Positions 1 through 9,235 of a stretch of 64,000 bases of DNA are shown in pieces. The stretch covers positions 124,001 through 188,000 of the forward strand of contig NZ_JAIVAM010000004.1 of NCBI RefSeq assembly GCF_020171845.1, written 5' to 3'. The translations under genes and the position numbers were made by a program. This DNA comes from Cytobacillus kochii (GTDB lineage: Bacteria > Bacillota > Bacilli > Bacillales > Cytobacillaceae). The notes beneath the pieces were generated by a model. It was not told the origin of the DNA, made no database searches, and was given only the letters and a program-made list of their open reading frames with translations. Position 1 is the first letter of the stretch, and every line of letters starts with the position of its first letter.

Positions 1-714
1 GAGGCATTAAATTCATTTAGCCCTGAGCTAATTCAAGGGTTAAAGTCAGCACTACAACAAGCGAAAGCAGATAAAGATATTCGTGTTATTGTATTGAAGG
101 GTGCAGGAAGAGCTTTCAGTTCTGGTGGAGATGTAAAAAGGATGGGTTCAAGGTCGCCTCTAGCTACTTATGAACATATTGGTAATTTGAATGAGCTTAT
201 TCTTTTAATACAATCTGTAGAGAAACCAATCATTGCAGCCGTACATGGATATGCGGCAGGAGCTGGGTTTAATCTAGCACTAGCATGTGATTTAATCTTA
301 GCTGAAGAAGAAACTAAATTTATTTTAAGTTTTTCTAAAGTAGGCTTAATTTCGGATGGCGGCGGCTCTTATTTTCTACCTCGATTAGTTGGATTGCAAC
401 GTGCGAAGGAACTATTATTTAGCGCAGAGCCATTAACAGTTGAAAAAGCATACGAATTTGGCATCGTAAACCATATTTACAAAAAAGGTCACTTTGAAGA
501 TGAAGTAAAACAATATGCGGAAAAATTAAGTGCTGGGCCAAATATTGCGTATGGATTTATTAAAAAACTTACTAACGAATCTTATCAGTTATCATTAAAA
601 CAAGTATTAGAACAGGAAAGGATTACACAAGGAACGATGGTAACAACAGAGGACCATCATGAAGGAATTACTGCTTTTAAAGAAAAAAGACAACCTGACT
701 TCAAACGTTCTTAA
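1..714 (+). CDS. Enoyl-CoA hydratase/isomerase family protein, 5' end cut by window
   Basis: The reading frame is open from base 1, so the gene is truncated at its N-terminus by the window edge; roughly 15-20 residues are missing compared with the crotonase family. The first visible residues (EALNSFS) match the usual start of the crotonase core. The oxyanion-hole segment GRAFSSGGDV and the helix GYAAGAGFNLALACDL are present. The second catalytic region reads LISDGGGSYFLPR, with Asp where classical hydratases have Glu; this is common in PaaG/PaaB-like members, so hydration is not certain and isomerisation is possible. It lies 56 bases upstream of the acyl-CoA ligase and probably shares its operon with the Liv-type importer. 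The role is inferred as a beta-oxidation-type step on a CoA thioester. Confidence 0.88.
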   Translation, partial: EALNSFSPELIQGLKSALQQAKADKDIRVIVLKGAGRAFSSGGDVKRMGSRSPLATYEHIGNLNELILLIQSVEKPIIAAVHGYAAGAGFNLALACDLILAEEETKFILSFSKVGLISDGGGSYFLPRLVGLQRAKELLFSAEPLTVEKAYEFGIVNHIYKKGHFEDEVKQYAEKLSAGPNIAYGFIKKLTNESYQLSLKQVLEQERITQGTMVTTEDHHEGITAFKEKRQPDFKRS

Positions 715-770
715 ATTAAATATGACACCTCTATGAGCTATTCTAAAAAGTTAAGGAGGAGATTAAATTA

Positions 771-2450
771 ATGCAAACAAGACATTTTGATCACTGGCCA
801 AAGCTTCCAAAAAAATTGATTGTTCCAGAAACTTCAGTTTACCAAAACTTGGAATTCTCAGCACTTCAATATCCTTCGCGAGAGGCTATCCATTATTATG
901 GAAATGAAATAAGCTTTAAGCAATTATTAGACGAAGTGAAGAGTGTTTCTAGTTATCTTCAAACGGAATTACAGGTAAAAAAAGGAGATAAAGTCCTGCT
1001 CTTTATGCAGAATTCTCCACAGTTTGTCATTAGCTTCTATAGCATTATGAGAATCGGCGCAGTCGTCGTTCCGATTAACCCAATGCTTGTTACGAGTGAG
1101 TTAGCATTTTATATTAATGATTGTCAAATTGAAACAGCAGTTATCGGTCAAGAATTACAACCTATTGTAAAACCACTTATTGAACAGACTTCTTTGAAAC
1201 ACCTACTTATTGCCTCCTATTCAGATTATATTGACCCACAAGATAACATAGATAGACCAGATGTAGTTGCAGAACCACGAAAAGAATGGACAGAAGAGCA
1301 AGATCATTTCCGGTGGGATGACGCTATAAAGATGAGAGAAATCGTTCCTTATTATACGAGCAAACAGGATGATTTAATCGTCCTTCCTTACACTTCAGGA
1401 ACAACCGGTGTACCAAAAGGCTGTATGCATACGAATTATTCTGTTCAAGCCAATACCGTTGGTGGTGCTTTATGGGGGAGGATTTCAAGTAGCAATGTCA
1501 TTTTATCTTCTTTGCCATTTTTCCATGTGACCGGAATGGTGCAAAGTATGCATGTACCCATTTATGCTGGAAGTACCATGGTCATTATGACTAGATGGAA
1601 TAAAGATACGGCATTACAACTTATTGAGAGAAAGCAGTGTAGTAATTGGACAGCTATAAGTACGATGTTAATTGATTTTATTTCTAATCCTAAATTAACA
1701 GCTGATCGTATAGCTTCACTTATTGGCATTTCCGGTGGTGGCGCTACTTTGCCGGAAGCAGTTGGTCAGAAATTAGAGAAATTAACTGGATTAACTTTTT
1801 TAGAAGGGTATGGCTTGACCGAAACAATTGCACAAACCCATTCAAATCCAACAGATCATCCGAAAATGCAATGTTTAGGCATTCCCTTCTTCGATGTGGA
1901 TGCTAGAATCATAGATCCTATTACAAATGAAGAATTGGGTATCGATGAGGTTGGTGAAATCATCATTCATGGTCACCAAGTAATGAAAGGTTACTATAAT
2001 CGTCCGGAAGAAAATGAAAGCGCTTTTATTACTATAGAAGGAAAACAATTTTTTAGAACAGGTGATTTAGGAAAAGTAGATGAAGAGGGTTATTTCTTTA
2101 TTGTTGATCGTGTTAAAAGAATGATTAATTCTTCAGGTTATAAGATTTGGCCGACAGAGGTGGAGTCGATTCTATATCGTCACTCTGCGATTCAACAGGC
2201 TTGTGTCGTGGGGATTCCTGATCCGAGACGAGGAGAAGCAGCAAAAGCCTTCGTAATATTAAATGAAGACAGTAAAGGAAAGACATCTGCTGAAGAGATT
2301 ATTCAATGGGCTAAAGAGCATATGGCTGCCTATAAAGTTCCGAAAGTGGTTGAGTTTAGAGAGTCTTTCCCAATGACATCTAGCGGGAAAATATTATGGC
2401 GTAAACTGAAAGAAGAAGAAGAATCGAAATTGAATCAACAAAAAGTCTAA
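771..2450 (+). CDS. Acyl-CoA synthetase (AMP-forming, class I adenylate-forming family)
   Basis: This 559-residue protein has the full ANL-family signature set: the P-loop-like motif YTSGTTGVPKG (residues 207-217), the A5 motif GYGLTET (346-352), TGD (430-432) in the hinge region, and the C-terminal catalytic lysine in SSGK (Lys540). It would activate a carboxylic acid with ATP and CoA in the cytoplasm. The start ATG follows a strong AAGGAGGAG site. It sits between an enoyl-CoA hydratase and a Liv-type ABC importer, so its substrate is probably the acid brought in by that importer. Medium/long-chain, aromatic or alicyclic acids are all possible; the sequence alone does not decide. Confidence 0.9.
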   Translation: MQTRHFDHWPKLPKKLIVPETSVYQNLEFSALQYPSREAIHYYGNEISFKQLLDEVKSVSSYLQTELQVKKGDKVLLFMQNSPQFVISFYSIMRIGAVVVPINPMLVTSELAFYINDCQIETAVIGQELQPIVKPLIEQTSLKHLLIASYSDYIDPQDNIDRPDVVAEPRKEWTEEQDHFRWDDAIKMREIVPYYTSKQDDLIVLPYTSGTTGVPKGCMHTNYSVQANTVGGALWGRISSSNVILSSLPFFHVTGMVQSMHVPIYAGSTMVIMTRWNKDTALQLIERKQCSNWTAISTMLIDFISNPKLTADRIASLIGISGGGATLPEAVGQKLEKLTGLTFLEGYGLTETIAQTHSNPTDHPKMQCLGIPFFDVDARIIDPITNEELGIDEVGEIIIHGHQVMKGYYNRPEENESAFITIEGKQFFRTGDLGKVDEEGYFFIVDRVKRMINSSGYKIWPTEVESILYRHSAIQQACVVGIPDPRRGEAAKAFVILNEDSKGKTSAEEIIQWAKEHMAAYKVPKVVEFRESFPMTSSGKILWRKLKEEEESKLNQQKV

Positions 2451-2478
2451 TCTTCTACTGACGTGAAAAAGGGGGAAA

Positions 2479-3345
2479 ATGATGGAACTTTTAATGCAAC
2501 AATTGTTTAATGGATTAACAATTGGGAGTGTCTATGCCCTAGTAGCTTTAGGGCTCACTTTAGTATACGGCATTCTCCATATTCCAAATTTCGCTCACGG
2601 TGCTCTGTACATGGTAGGTGGATATATCACTTTAATTATGATGACTGAAGCAGGTTTACACTATATTCTCGCAATGGTTGTTTCCATTTGTGTAGTCGGA
2701 CTATTAAGTGTCTTAATGGAGAGACTTGTGTTCTATCCTTTAAGACACTCTCCTCCTATTCAAGATAAAGTGGCTGCCATCGGTATTTTACTTTTTCTTG
2801 AAGCATTAGCACAGTTTATATGGGGAGCGGACTATCGCCAAATGTCAACACCTTTTGGGCAGGTGGTGGAAGTGTTTGGTCTCACACTGACATTGCAAAG
2901 AATACTCATTGTATTCGCAGCAATTGCCGTGATGATTTTGCTTTACTGGTTCTTAAAGAAAACATTTACGGGTAGGACAATCATTGCAATGGCCCAAAAT
3001 AGAGAAGGGGCGCAATTAGTAGGTATCAACACACATAAAGTAGCGATCCTCACTTTTTTTATTGCTGGTGCTCTGGCGGCAATTGGTGCTTCACTTACGT
3101 CACCAATTAACCTCGTCTTTCCTGGAATGGGACATCTGGTAATCCTAAAAGCTTTTGTCATTATCATCATCGGTGGAATGGGCAGTATTCCAGGAGCCAT
3201 ATTAGGTGGATATATTCTAGGGTTCACGGAAAGTTTAGGCGCAACCTATCTTTCTGCAGATTATAAAGACATCATCGCTTTTGTATTATTAATTCTTATT
3301 CTATCGATTAAGCCTCAAGGAATTTTCTCTAAAGGAGGCGTATAG
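2479..3345 (+). CDS. livH: Liv-type ABC importer permease 1 (LivH family)
   Basis: This 288-residue hydrophobic protein has about eight membrane segments. The family hallmark FNGLTIGSVYALVALGLTLVYGI is near the N-terminus (around residues 9-32), and the typical IIGGMGSIPGA cytoplasmic loop is near residue 235. LivH and LivM form the channel of HAAT (branched-chain amino acid type) ABC importers. A GGGGG-rich ribosome site precedes the tandem ATG ATG start. The downstream permease starts one base after this stop, so they are translationally coupled. Position beside an acyl-CoA ligase suggests the cargo is an organic acid rather than leucine or valine; such importers are known for aromatic acids in other bacteria. 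Confidence 0.9.
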   Translation: MMELLMQQLFNGLTIGSVYALVALGLTLVYGILHIPNFAHGALYMVGGYITLIMMTEAGLHYILAMVVSICVVGLLSVLMERLVFYPLRHSPPIQDKVAAIGILLFLEALAQFIWGADYRQMSTPFGQVVEVFGLTLTLQRILIVFAAIAVMILLYWFLKKTFTGRTIIAMAQNREGAQLVGINTHKVAILTFFIAGALAAIGASLTSPINLVFPGMGHLVILKAFVIIIIGGMGSIPGAILGGYILGFTESLGATYLSADYKDIIAFVLLILILSIKPQGIFSKGGV

Positions 3346-3346
3346 A

Positions 3347-4351
3347 ATGAATGTTCTAACAAACAAGAAAGTAATTATATCTTTGCTCATCGTTCTCGGA
3401 ATCGTTTTCCCTTTCATTATCCCGAATCTTTATTATCTTCATATTATGACTTTGGCTTTTATTTGGACCATCGCAGTTTATGGCTTGAATTTACTTGCGG
3501 GTTATACAGGTTACTTATCTTTAGCTCATGGTGGTTTCTTTGCAATTGGGGCGTATGTTATCGGCATTCTTACCGTTAAACTTGAGATGGGTTTTTGGTT
3601 AAGCTTTTTGTTAGCTCCATTGGTAACGATGTTCATTGGGTTAATCATCGGGCTGTTTGCCTTAAGAACGAAAGAACACTTCTTTGCTATATACACCCTT
3701 TGTGTAGGCTATATTATTTACCTAGTGATTGATAAGTGGGAAGGTCTAACTGGTGGCGTAAGAGGTCTAATTGGTATCCCTTTGCCAGAGGCAATCGGTC
3801 CAATCACTTTTCAATCGCCAACAGCTCAATATTATTTAGCGTTTTTCATTTTTCTTCTCGTTGTGGCTGTCATTTATCGTATCGTGCATTCCCTAACTGG
3901 GAGAACATTTATCGCTATTCGTAATAGTGAAGATTTAGCGTTATCACTTGGTATTTCAACTAAACGTAATAAACTTCTTGCCTTTGTACTTTCAACTTTT
4001 TTTGCTGGTTTGGCAGGAGCGATGTATGCAGGTTTTATCCGTTTCATCGGTCCAGAAATAGCTTATACAACGATCACATTTGATTTGCTTACTTATATGA
4101 TTGTTGGTGGAATTGGTACATTTGCTGGTCCGATTGTAGGGACATTTCTTATCGTAATCATTTCGCAAAATCTACAATTCTTACAAGATTATCGGATGCT
4201 CATATTTGGTCCATTACTGACATTACTCATCATCTTTTCTCCTAGAGGAATTGTTGGGTTTATTCAAATGCAGTTGTATCAAAGAAAACGGAAAAAACAA
4301 GAATCTCTTGCTTACAAAAACAGGGAGGAGGAGACAAATGCTGGAGGTTAA
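3347..4351 (+). CDS. livM: Liv-type ABC importer permease 2 (LivM family)
   Basis: This 334-residue membrane protein has the LivM signature: GLNLLAGYTGYLSLAHGGFF (about residues 47-66), the conserved loop around GRTFIAIRNSEDLALSLGI, and MIVGGIGTFAGPIVGT near residue 252. It pairs with the preceding permease in the inner-membrane channel. The 14-base overlap with the following ATPase gene, whose ribosome site lies inside this gene, shows tight operon organisation. The charged C-terminal tail (KRKKQESLAYKNREEE) is cytoplasmic. Confidence 0.9.
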   Translation: MNVLTNKKVIISLLIVLGIVFPFIIPNLYYLHIMTLAFIWTIAVYGLNLLAGYTGYLSLAHGGFFAIGAYVIGILTVKLEMGFWLSFLLAPLVTMFIGLIIGLFALRTKEHFFAIYTLCVGYIIYLVIDKWEGLTGGVRGLIGIPLPEAIGPITFQSPTAQYYLAFFIFLLVVAVIYRIVHSLTGRTFIAIRNSEDLALSLGISTKRNKLLAFVLSTFFAGLAGAMYAGFIRFIGPEIAYTTITFDLLTYMIVGGIGTFAGPIVGTFLIVIISQNLQFLQDYRMLIFGPLLTLLIIFSPRGIVGFIQMQLYQRKRKKQESLAYKNREEETNAGG

Positions 4352-5099
4352 AGGCTTAACGAAGCGTTTTGGTGGAAATGTAGCAGTGAAGTCAGTGGAT
4401 TATTCCGTACAACAAGGGAAGATCAACGCCATCATTGGCCCTAATGGTGCGGGGAAAAGTACATTCTTTAACTTGATTACAGGTGTGCACGAACCGACCG
4501 AAGGAACGATTATCTATAAAAATGAAGAGATTACTAGACAACCAGCGAATGTGATAGCAAAGCTAGGTGTGGCAAGGACATTTCAAAGTACACACTTATT
4601 TGAAATGTCGACGGTGAAAGACAATGTAATCGTCGGCCATCGCTTGCGAACGAAATCGAATCTGTTTGATAGTATCTTTCGGACGAGAAGACTAAAAGAA
4701 GAAGAACAACAATGTATCGCCAAAGCAGAGGAATCTTTAGATTTCGTTGGCTTATCACATGTAAGTGATCAACTAGTAACAAATATTTCTCAAGAAGAGA
4801 AGAAACGTGTTGCTTTCGCATTAGCACTTGCTACTGATCCTGAGATCGTTTTTCTCGATGAACCAACAGCTGGGGTCAATCCTGATGAAACAGATGAAAT
4901 GGCAAAATTAATCCAAAAAATGGCGGATAAAGGCTTAACGATTTGTCTTATTGAGCATAAGATGCCGATGATTATGCAGTTGGCGCATCATATTATGGTG
5001 TTGAACTATGGAGAAAAGATTGCGGAAGGAACACCAGCAGAGATTCAAAAAAATGAAGAGGTCATCAAAGCCTATTTAGGAGGGACGGTGAGTGCTTAA
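4338..5099 (+). CDS. livG: Liv-type ABC importer ATPase 1 (LivG family)
   Basis: I place the start at ATG 4338, which follows GGAGGAG and gives a 253-residue protein beginning MLEVKGLTKRFGG; an upstream in-frame start at 4251 lies inside the permease gene. Walker A is GPNGAGKST (34-42), the Q-loop is in FQSTHLFE, Walker B ends in FLDEPTAGVNPDE, and the switch His is in LIEHKMP. The ABC signature is unusual: NISQEEKKRVAFALAL instead of the LSxGxxRR type, so its usual Gly is Glu. The partner ATPase downstream has a normal LSGGQQQ motif. It energises uptake with the neighbouring subunits. Confidence 0.9.
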   Translation: MLEVKGLTKRFGGNVAVKSVDYSVQQGKINAIIGPNGAGKSTFFNLITGVHEPTEGTIIYKNEEITRQPANVIAKLGVARTFQSTHLFEMSTVKDNVIVGHRLRTKSNLFDSIFRTRRLKEEEQQCIAKAEESLDFVGLSHVSDQLVTNISQEEKKRVAFALALATDPEIVFLDEPTAGVNPDETDEMAKLIQKMADKGLTICLIEHKMPMIMQLAHHIMVLNYGEKIAEGTPAEIQKNEEVIKAYLGGTVSA

Positions 5100-5799
5100 A
5101 ATAGATGGGGTTTCTGCTAAATATGGAAAATATTTAAGTATTAAAGATATTAATATTGATGTGGTGGAAGGCGAGATTGTTGTTTTATTAGGGGCGAATG
5201 GAGCAGGGAAAAGCACGACTTTCAAAACAATTAGTGGTCTATTAAAAGCAACTTCAGGCAAGATACTTTTTAACGATGTACCTATTCATCAAACGGCACC
5301 TGAAAAGATTGTACAAATGGGGATTGTCCAATGTGCCGAAGACCGTAAATTGTTTCCTTATATGAACGTAGAACAAAATCTAATGATGGGTGGTTATATT
5401 CATCGTAAGCGTAAAGCGCAATTGAAACAATCATTAAATGATGTGTTCGAGCTTTTTCCGATTCTTTACGAGAAAAGAAATGAAGCAGCAGGTTTACTAA
5501 GTGGTGGACAACAGCAAATGCTTGCAATCGGCAGAGCTTATATGGCTAAACCGAAGTTAATGTTACTTGATGAACCTTCCATTGGGCTAGCACCACTTAT
5601 TGTTGAACAAATGTTTGAAAGCATTAAAAATATTAATCAAGAAGGAACAACCATTCTTTTAGCAGAACAAAATGCATTTGCAGCGTTAAGTATTGCGAAG
5701 AAAGGTTATGTGTTTGAAAATGGGCAGATTGCATTGCAAGGGACTGCGGATGAGCTTTTATCAAACCAAGAGGTAAGAAAGGCTTATATTGGTGCATAA
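5092..5799 (+). CDS. livF: Liv-type ABC importer ATPase 2 (LivF family)
   Basis: This 235-residue ATPase starts at GTG 5092, overlapping the stop of the previous gene by 8 bases, with a ribosome site AGGAGGG just upstream. Walker A is GANGAGKST (34-42), the signature is LLSGGQQQMLAIGRA, Walker B is LMLLDEPSIGLAP and the H-loop region reads LLAEQNA, with Gln-Asn rather than His, which is typical for LivF. It completes the ABC heterodimer of the HAAT-type importer. Confidence 0.91.
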   Translation: MLKIDGVSAKYGKYLSIKDINIDVVEGEIVVLLGANGAGKSTTFKTISGLLKATSGKILFNDVPIHQTAPEKIVQMGIVQCAEDRKLFPYMNVEQNLMMGGYIHRKRKAQLKQSLNDVFELFPILYEKRNEAAGLLSGGQQQMLAIGRAYMAKPKLMLLDEPSIGLAPLIVEQMFESIKNINQEGTTILLAEQNAFAALSIAKKGYVFENGQIALQGTADELLSNQEVRKAYIGA

Positions 5800-5826
5800 G
5801 TAATAATCATTAAGGGGGAGAGTTTT

Positions 5827-6987
5827 ATGAAAAAGCGGAAATGGTTAAGTGTTTTAGTCGTATTCACTATCTTTTTTCTTTCAGCTTGTGCACAATCAAG
5901 TGGTGGCAATGGTGAGAAAGTTGTCAATATTGGTTATAGTGGTCCATTGAGTGGTGCTGCTGCTTATTATGGTGAAAATACATTAAATGGTTTGAAGATG
6001 GCAGTAGAGGATATTAATAAAGAAGGTTTTGAAGTAAATGGTGATAAATACAAACTGAATGTTGTTGCCTTGGATGATAAATATTTACCTAATGAAACAG
6101 CATCAAATGGAAAGCGCTTAGTTCAAGAAAACCAAACACCAATTATATTCTCGCCACATAGCGGTGGCATCTCAGCGTTACAAGTATTTAACGAAGTGGA
6201 TAATTTCATCGTATCAGCCTATTCGAGTGAACCAGATATTGTTGAGCGTGGGAATACATTAACTGTTAGAATACCGCCGAGCTATGAAGGATATATTGAG
6301 CCATTCTCCGATTATGCGATGGATAATTTCGGAAAAAAATTAGCAGCTATTCCACCTGTTACGCAATATGGAAAAGATTGGGCTGAAGCGATTATTCCAT
6401 ACTGGGAAAGTGCAGGAGGAGAAGTGGTTCATAAAGCTTCAGTTGATTACTCAAAAGATACCGACTTTTTTACTCTTTTAACGAATGCATTAAAAGAAGA
6501 GCCAGATGTCCTCTTCATTGGTGGACCTTCAGAACCTACTGCTAAAATCGTATCACAGGCAAGACAGCTTGGATATGACGGAGGTTTTATCGTGATGGAC
6601 CAAGCGAAATTGGATGAAATGAAAAATGTGACAGGTTCATATGATGTATTAGAAGGAGCAATAGGTGTTGTTCCGCTTATATATACAGAATATTCTGGAA
6701 CAAAGGCTTTTATTGATAAGTATCGTGAAAAGCATGACAAAGACCCAGGTTCTGAAGCAGGGTATCACTATTTAGCAATGTATGTATTTGTAGAGGCAAT
6801 GAAAGCAGCGGGATCTGTTGATGATGCTAAGCTTATACGGGAACATATAGAAGATGGATTAACTAATTTACCAGATGATAAAAAAGTATATGATTTGAAA
6901 CATATTGAAGAAAATGGGGCAATCGAAAACTTTATCAGAATGGGTGTAATTAAAGACGGTGAGTTTGAAGAAGTAGATGTAGAATAA
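5827..6987 (+). CDS. ABC importer substrate-binding lipoprotein (LivJ/LivK type)
   Basis: This 386-residue protein has a lipoprotein signal peptide with lipobox LSAC (Cys21). The mature protein starts with the type I periplasmic-binding fold typical of LivJ (VNIGYSGPLSGAAAYYGENTLNGLKMAVEDIN). In a Gram-positive cell it would be tethered to the outer face of the membrane and deliver ligand to the LivHM permease. A GGGGGAG ribosome site precedes ATG 5827. The gene is last in the operon and is followed at once by a strong terminator. The ligand cannot be read from sequence; context with CoA ligase and hydratase favours a carboxylic acid. Confidence 0.9.
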   Translation: MKKRKWLSVLVVFTIFFLSACAQSSGGNGEKVVNIGYSGPLSGAAAYYGENTLNGLKMAVEDINKEGFEVNGDKYKLNVVALDDKYLPNETASNGKRLVQENQTPIIFSPHSGGISALQVFNEVDNFIVSAYSSEPDIVERGNTLTVRIPPSYEGYIEPFSDYAMDNFGKKLAAIPPVTQYGKDWAEAIIPYWESAGGEVVHKASVDYSKDTDFFTLLTNALKEEPDVLFIGGPSEPTAKIVSQARQLGYDGGFIVMDQAKLDEMKNVTGSYDVLEGAIGVVPLIYTEYSGTKAFIDKYREKHDKDPGSEAGYHYLAMYVFVEAMKAAGSVDDAKLIREHIEDGLTNLPDDKKVYDLKHIEENGAIENFIRMGVIKDGEFEEVDVE

Positions 6988-6992
6988 AAAGT

Positions 6993-7037
6993 GGACGTCT
7001 GTGAGTGAAGAAAATTCACAGACGTCCTATCTTTTGT
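6993..7037 (+). terminator. Rho-independent terminator of the ligase/Liv importer operon
   Basis: A perfect 12-bp inverted repeat, GGACGTCTGTGA and TCACAGACGTCC, with an 11-base loop is followed by a T-rich tract. It lies 6 bases after the lipoprotein stop codon. Confidence 0.85.
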
Positions 7038-7093
7038 TTTACCTTAATTGATAAGGGTATAGAGAAGTAGAAAGTATAAAATGGAGGGATAAA

Positions 7094-8101
7094 ATGGGTA
7101 ATCGAAGTATTCTACTAGTCGAAAGACCAAACGGAATGCCAAGTGATAAAAATTTTGAATTAGTAGAGAGTGGAGAGGTTCCTCGTTTAAATGCAGGGGA
7201 GGTATTAATACAAACCATTTACCTTTCTGTTGATCCATATATGAGAGGCAGGATGAGTGGGCGAAAATCATATATTGAGCCATTTGCATTAAATGAAGTG
7301 TTATCTGGTGGAATTGTAGGTCAAGTAATTGAATCAAAGGATGGTAATTTTAAAGAGGGTGACTATGTGGAAGGGCGGCTTGGCTGGTCTGATTATAATG
7401 TAGCTAAAAGTCATCAAATACGTAAATTAGATCCTTCTATAGCTCCTATATCAACTGCATTAGGTATTGTGGGAATGCCAGGGTTAACAGCTTATTTTGG
7501 ATTATTAGATATAGGTGAGCCTAAAGAGGGAGAGACGGTTGTGGTCTCTGGAGCAGCAGGTGCCGTTGGTTCAACGGTTGGGCAAATAGCAAAATTAAAA
7601 GGCTGTAAAGTGATTGGAATCGCTGGAACGGAAGAAAAATGCCAATATTTAAAAGATGAGCTACATTTTGATGAAGTCATCAATTATAAAACTGATAATA
7701 TAAAGGAAAAGGTTAAAGAATATACACCCGATGGCGTCGATATTTACTTTGATAATGTAGGTGGAGAAATTTCCGATGAAGTAATAAAAAGAATTAATTA
7801 CAAAGCAAGGATTATTCTTTGTGGACAAATCTCCTCCTATAATGCGACAGAAGTAGAGCACGGCCCGAGAATACAAGGGTTATTGGTACAAAAAAGTGCA
7901 TTAATGAAGGGATTCATTGTTGGTGATTATGCAGATAATCACGAAGAAGGATTGAAGCAACTTGGAGAATGGGTTAATTCAGGAAAGCTTCAATATCGGG
8001 AAAATATTGTGGAAGGTTTAGAAAATGCTCCTCATGCATTTATTGGCTTATTTAAGGGGGATAATTTAGGTAAACAACTGGTTAAAGTGAGTGAAGATTA
8101 A
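7094..8101 (+). CDS. yfmJ: NADP-dependent zinc-free medium-chain oxidoreductase (YfmJ/CurA-like)
   Basis: This 335-residue protein matches the leukotriene B4 dehydrogenase/curcumin-reductase branch of the MDR superfamily. The N-terminal VDPYMRGRM segment (residues 47-54) and the nucleotide-binding motif AAGAVGSTVGQIAKLKG (154-170) are diagnostic, and the catalytic-zinc Cys ligands are absent. Such enzymes reduce alpha,beta-unsaturated ketones or aldehydes with NADPH. It has its own GGAGGG site and follows a terminator, so it is likely transcribed separately from the Liv operon. Length matches Bacillus YfmJ. The physiological substrate is unknown. Confidence 0.87.
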   Translation: MGNRSILLVERPNGMPSDKNFELVESGEVPRLNAGEVLIQTIYLSVDPYMRGRMSGRKSYIEPFALNEVLSGGIVGQVIESKDGNFKEGDYVEGRLGWSDYNVAKSHQIRKLDPSIAPISTALGIVGMPGLTAYFGLLDIGEPKEGETVVVSGAAGAVGSTVGQIAKLKGCKVIGIAGTEEKCQYLKDELHFDEVINYKTDNIKEKVKEYTPDGVDIYFDNVGGEISDEVIKRINYKARIILCGQISSYNATEVEHGPRIQGLLVQKSALMKGFIVGDYADNHEEGLKQLGEWVNSGKLQYRENIVEGLENAPHAFIGLFKGDNLGKQLVKVSED

Positions 8102-8121
8102 CATGACCTAACTATAAGGAC

Positions 8122-8181
8122 ATGATATTGGAGAAGAATAAATAACGTGTCTATGGCATGATTTGTTCTTCTCCATATCAT
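8122..8181 (+). repeat. Long imperfect inverted repeat (hairpin) downstream of the yfmJ-like gene
   Basis: The arms ATGATATtGGAGAAGAA (8122-8138) and TTCTTCTCCATATCAT (8166-8181) pair over 16 bp with one bulged T and enclose a 27-base loop. No T-run follows in either direction, so it is not a textbook terminator. It may be an mRNA 3' stabiliser, a degenerate terminator or part of a small repeated element. Confidence 0.6.
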
Positions 8182-8258
8182 TGTGAATGGTTGCTGCTGC
8201 TACAATCTTTGTAATAGAACAATAAGGGACAATTAGATACATAGATTGGAGGAATGTT

Positions 8259-8990
8259 ATGCAACTATTTGAGCCAAATCATAGCAACTACTCCTTTGAG
8301 ATATTTTCTACTTCACACCTTGTAATGGTGGTCCTTTTTTTATTAGGATCCTTCTTCTTATATTTCAAGAGAAAAAGGTTAGCCGGACATAAAACGATGT
8401 TAAGAGTAATATTTTCATTCCTCTTACTCGTTTTAGAAGGAAGTTATCACTATTGGTTATGGATAGGTGGAAAGTGGGATGTATCATTTGCTTTGCCTCT
8501 TCACTTATGCTCGATTAGTGTGCTGCTTTGTTTGCTATTACTTATTTTACAAAAACGTTTGTTCTTTCAATTAACTTATTATATTGGTATTGCGGGAGCG
8601 ACCATGGCTATCTTGACGCCAGAATTGTTTTTCGGATACCCTCATTTTCGTTATTTTCAATTTTTCTTTATCCATATGATCATCGTATGGACAGCTCTAC
8701 TTTATATATTTACCTTCAAGTACTCTCCATCAAGTAAAGGGGTTGTAAATGCGTTTATTTCACTTAATATATTTGCAATTATAGCGGCTGTTATTAACTA
8801 TGTTACGGGTGGAAATTATATGTTTCTTTCCCGAAAACCAGCGACGGGTTCTGTGCTCGACTTTTTTGGACCCTATCCTTATTACATTTTTGTTCTTGAA
8901 GCTGTAGCAGTATTGTTATTTGTACTTATGTATCTCCCATTTAAGAATAGGAGGAAAGACCCTCTAGAGAAAAGAAAAACAATTAGTTGA
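8259..8990 (+). CDS. ywaF: YwaF/TIGR02206-family integral membrane protein
   Basis: This 243-residue protein has six or more hydrophobic helices and matches in pattern the YwaF family of Bacillus (TIGR02206): an N-terminal helix after FEIFSTSHLVMV, the WDVSFALPLHLCSISVLL segment, and a C-terminal NYMFLSRKPATGSVLDFFGPYPYY segment with invariant-looking Gly/Pro/Tyr. The function of the family is unknown. The start ATG 8259 follows a GGAGG site. It appears monocistronic. Confidence 0.75.
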   Translation: MQLFEPNHSNYSFEIFSTSHLVMVVLFLLGSFFLYFKRKRLAGHKTMLRVIFSFLLLVLEGSYHYWLWIGGKWDVSFALPLHLCSISVLLCLLLLILQKRLFFQLTYYIGIAGATMAILTPELFFGYPHFRYFQFFFIHMIIVWTALLYIFTFKYSPSSKGVVNAFISLNIFAIIAAVINYVTGGNYMFLSRKPATGSVLDFFGPYPYYIFVLEAVAVLLFVLMYLPFKNRRKDPLEKRKTIS

Positions 8991-9235
8991 TTACATCGGC
9001 CCATTTTTCCATAGGTGTCACAAAATGGACAAATAAAATGCAACTATTTTCTTTTGTGTTACATTTTATTTTAGTGATAAAGAACTGTTTATTGTGGATG
9101 ATATTGGAAGTTTAGTATGTATTTTCTTTTAAACTGTCATTATATTACATATAAACCATGTTTTTCACGGTTTGTTTTTCATCGTATGACCACTATCATG
9201 AATGAGATAATGATAGATTAGGAGTGTACAAAGTG

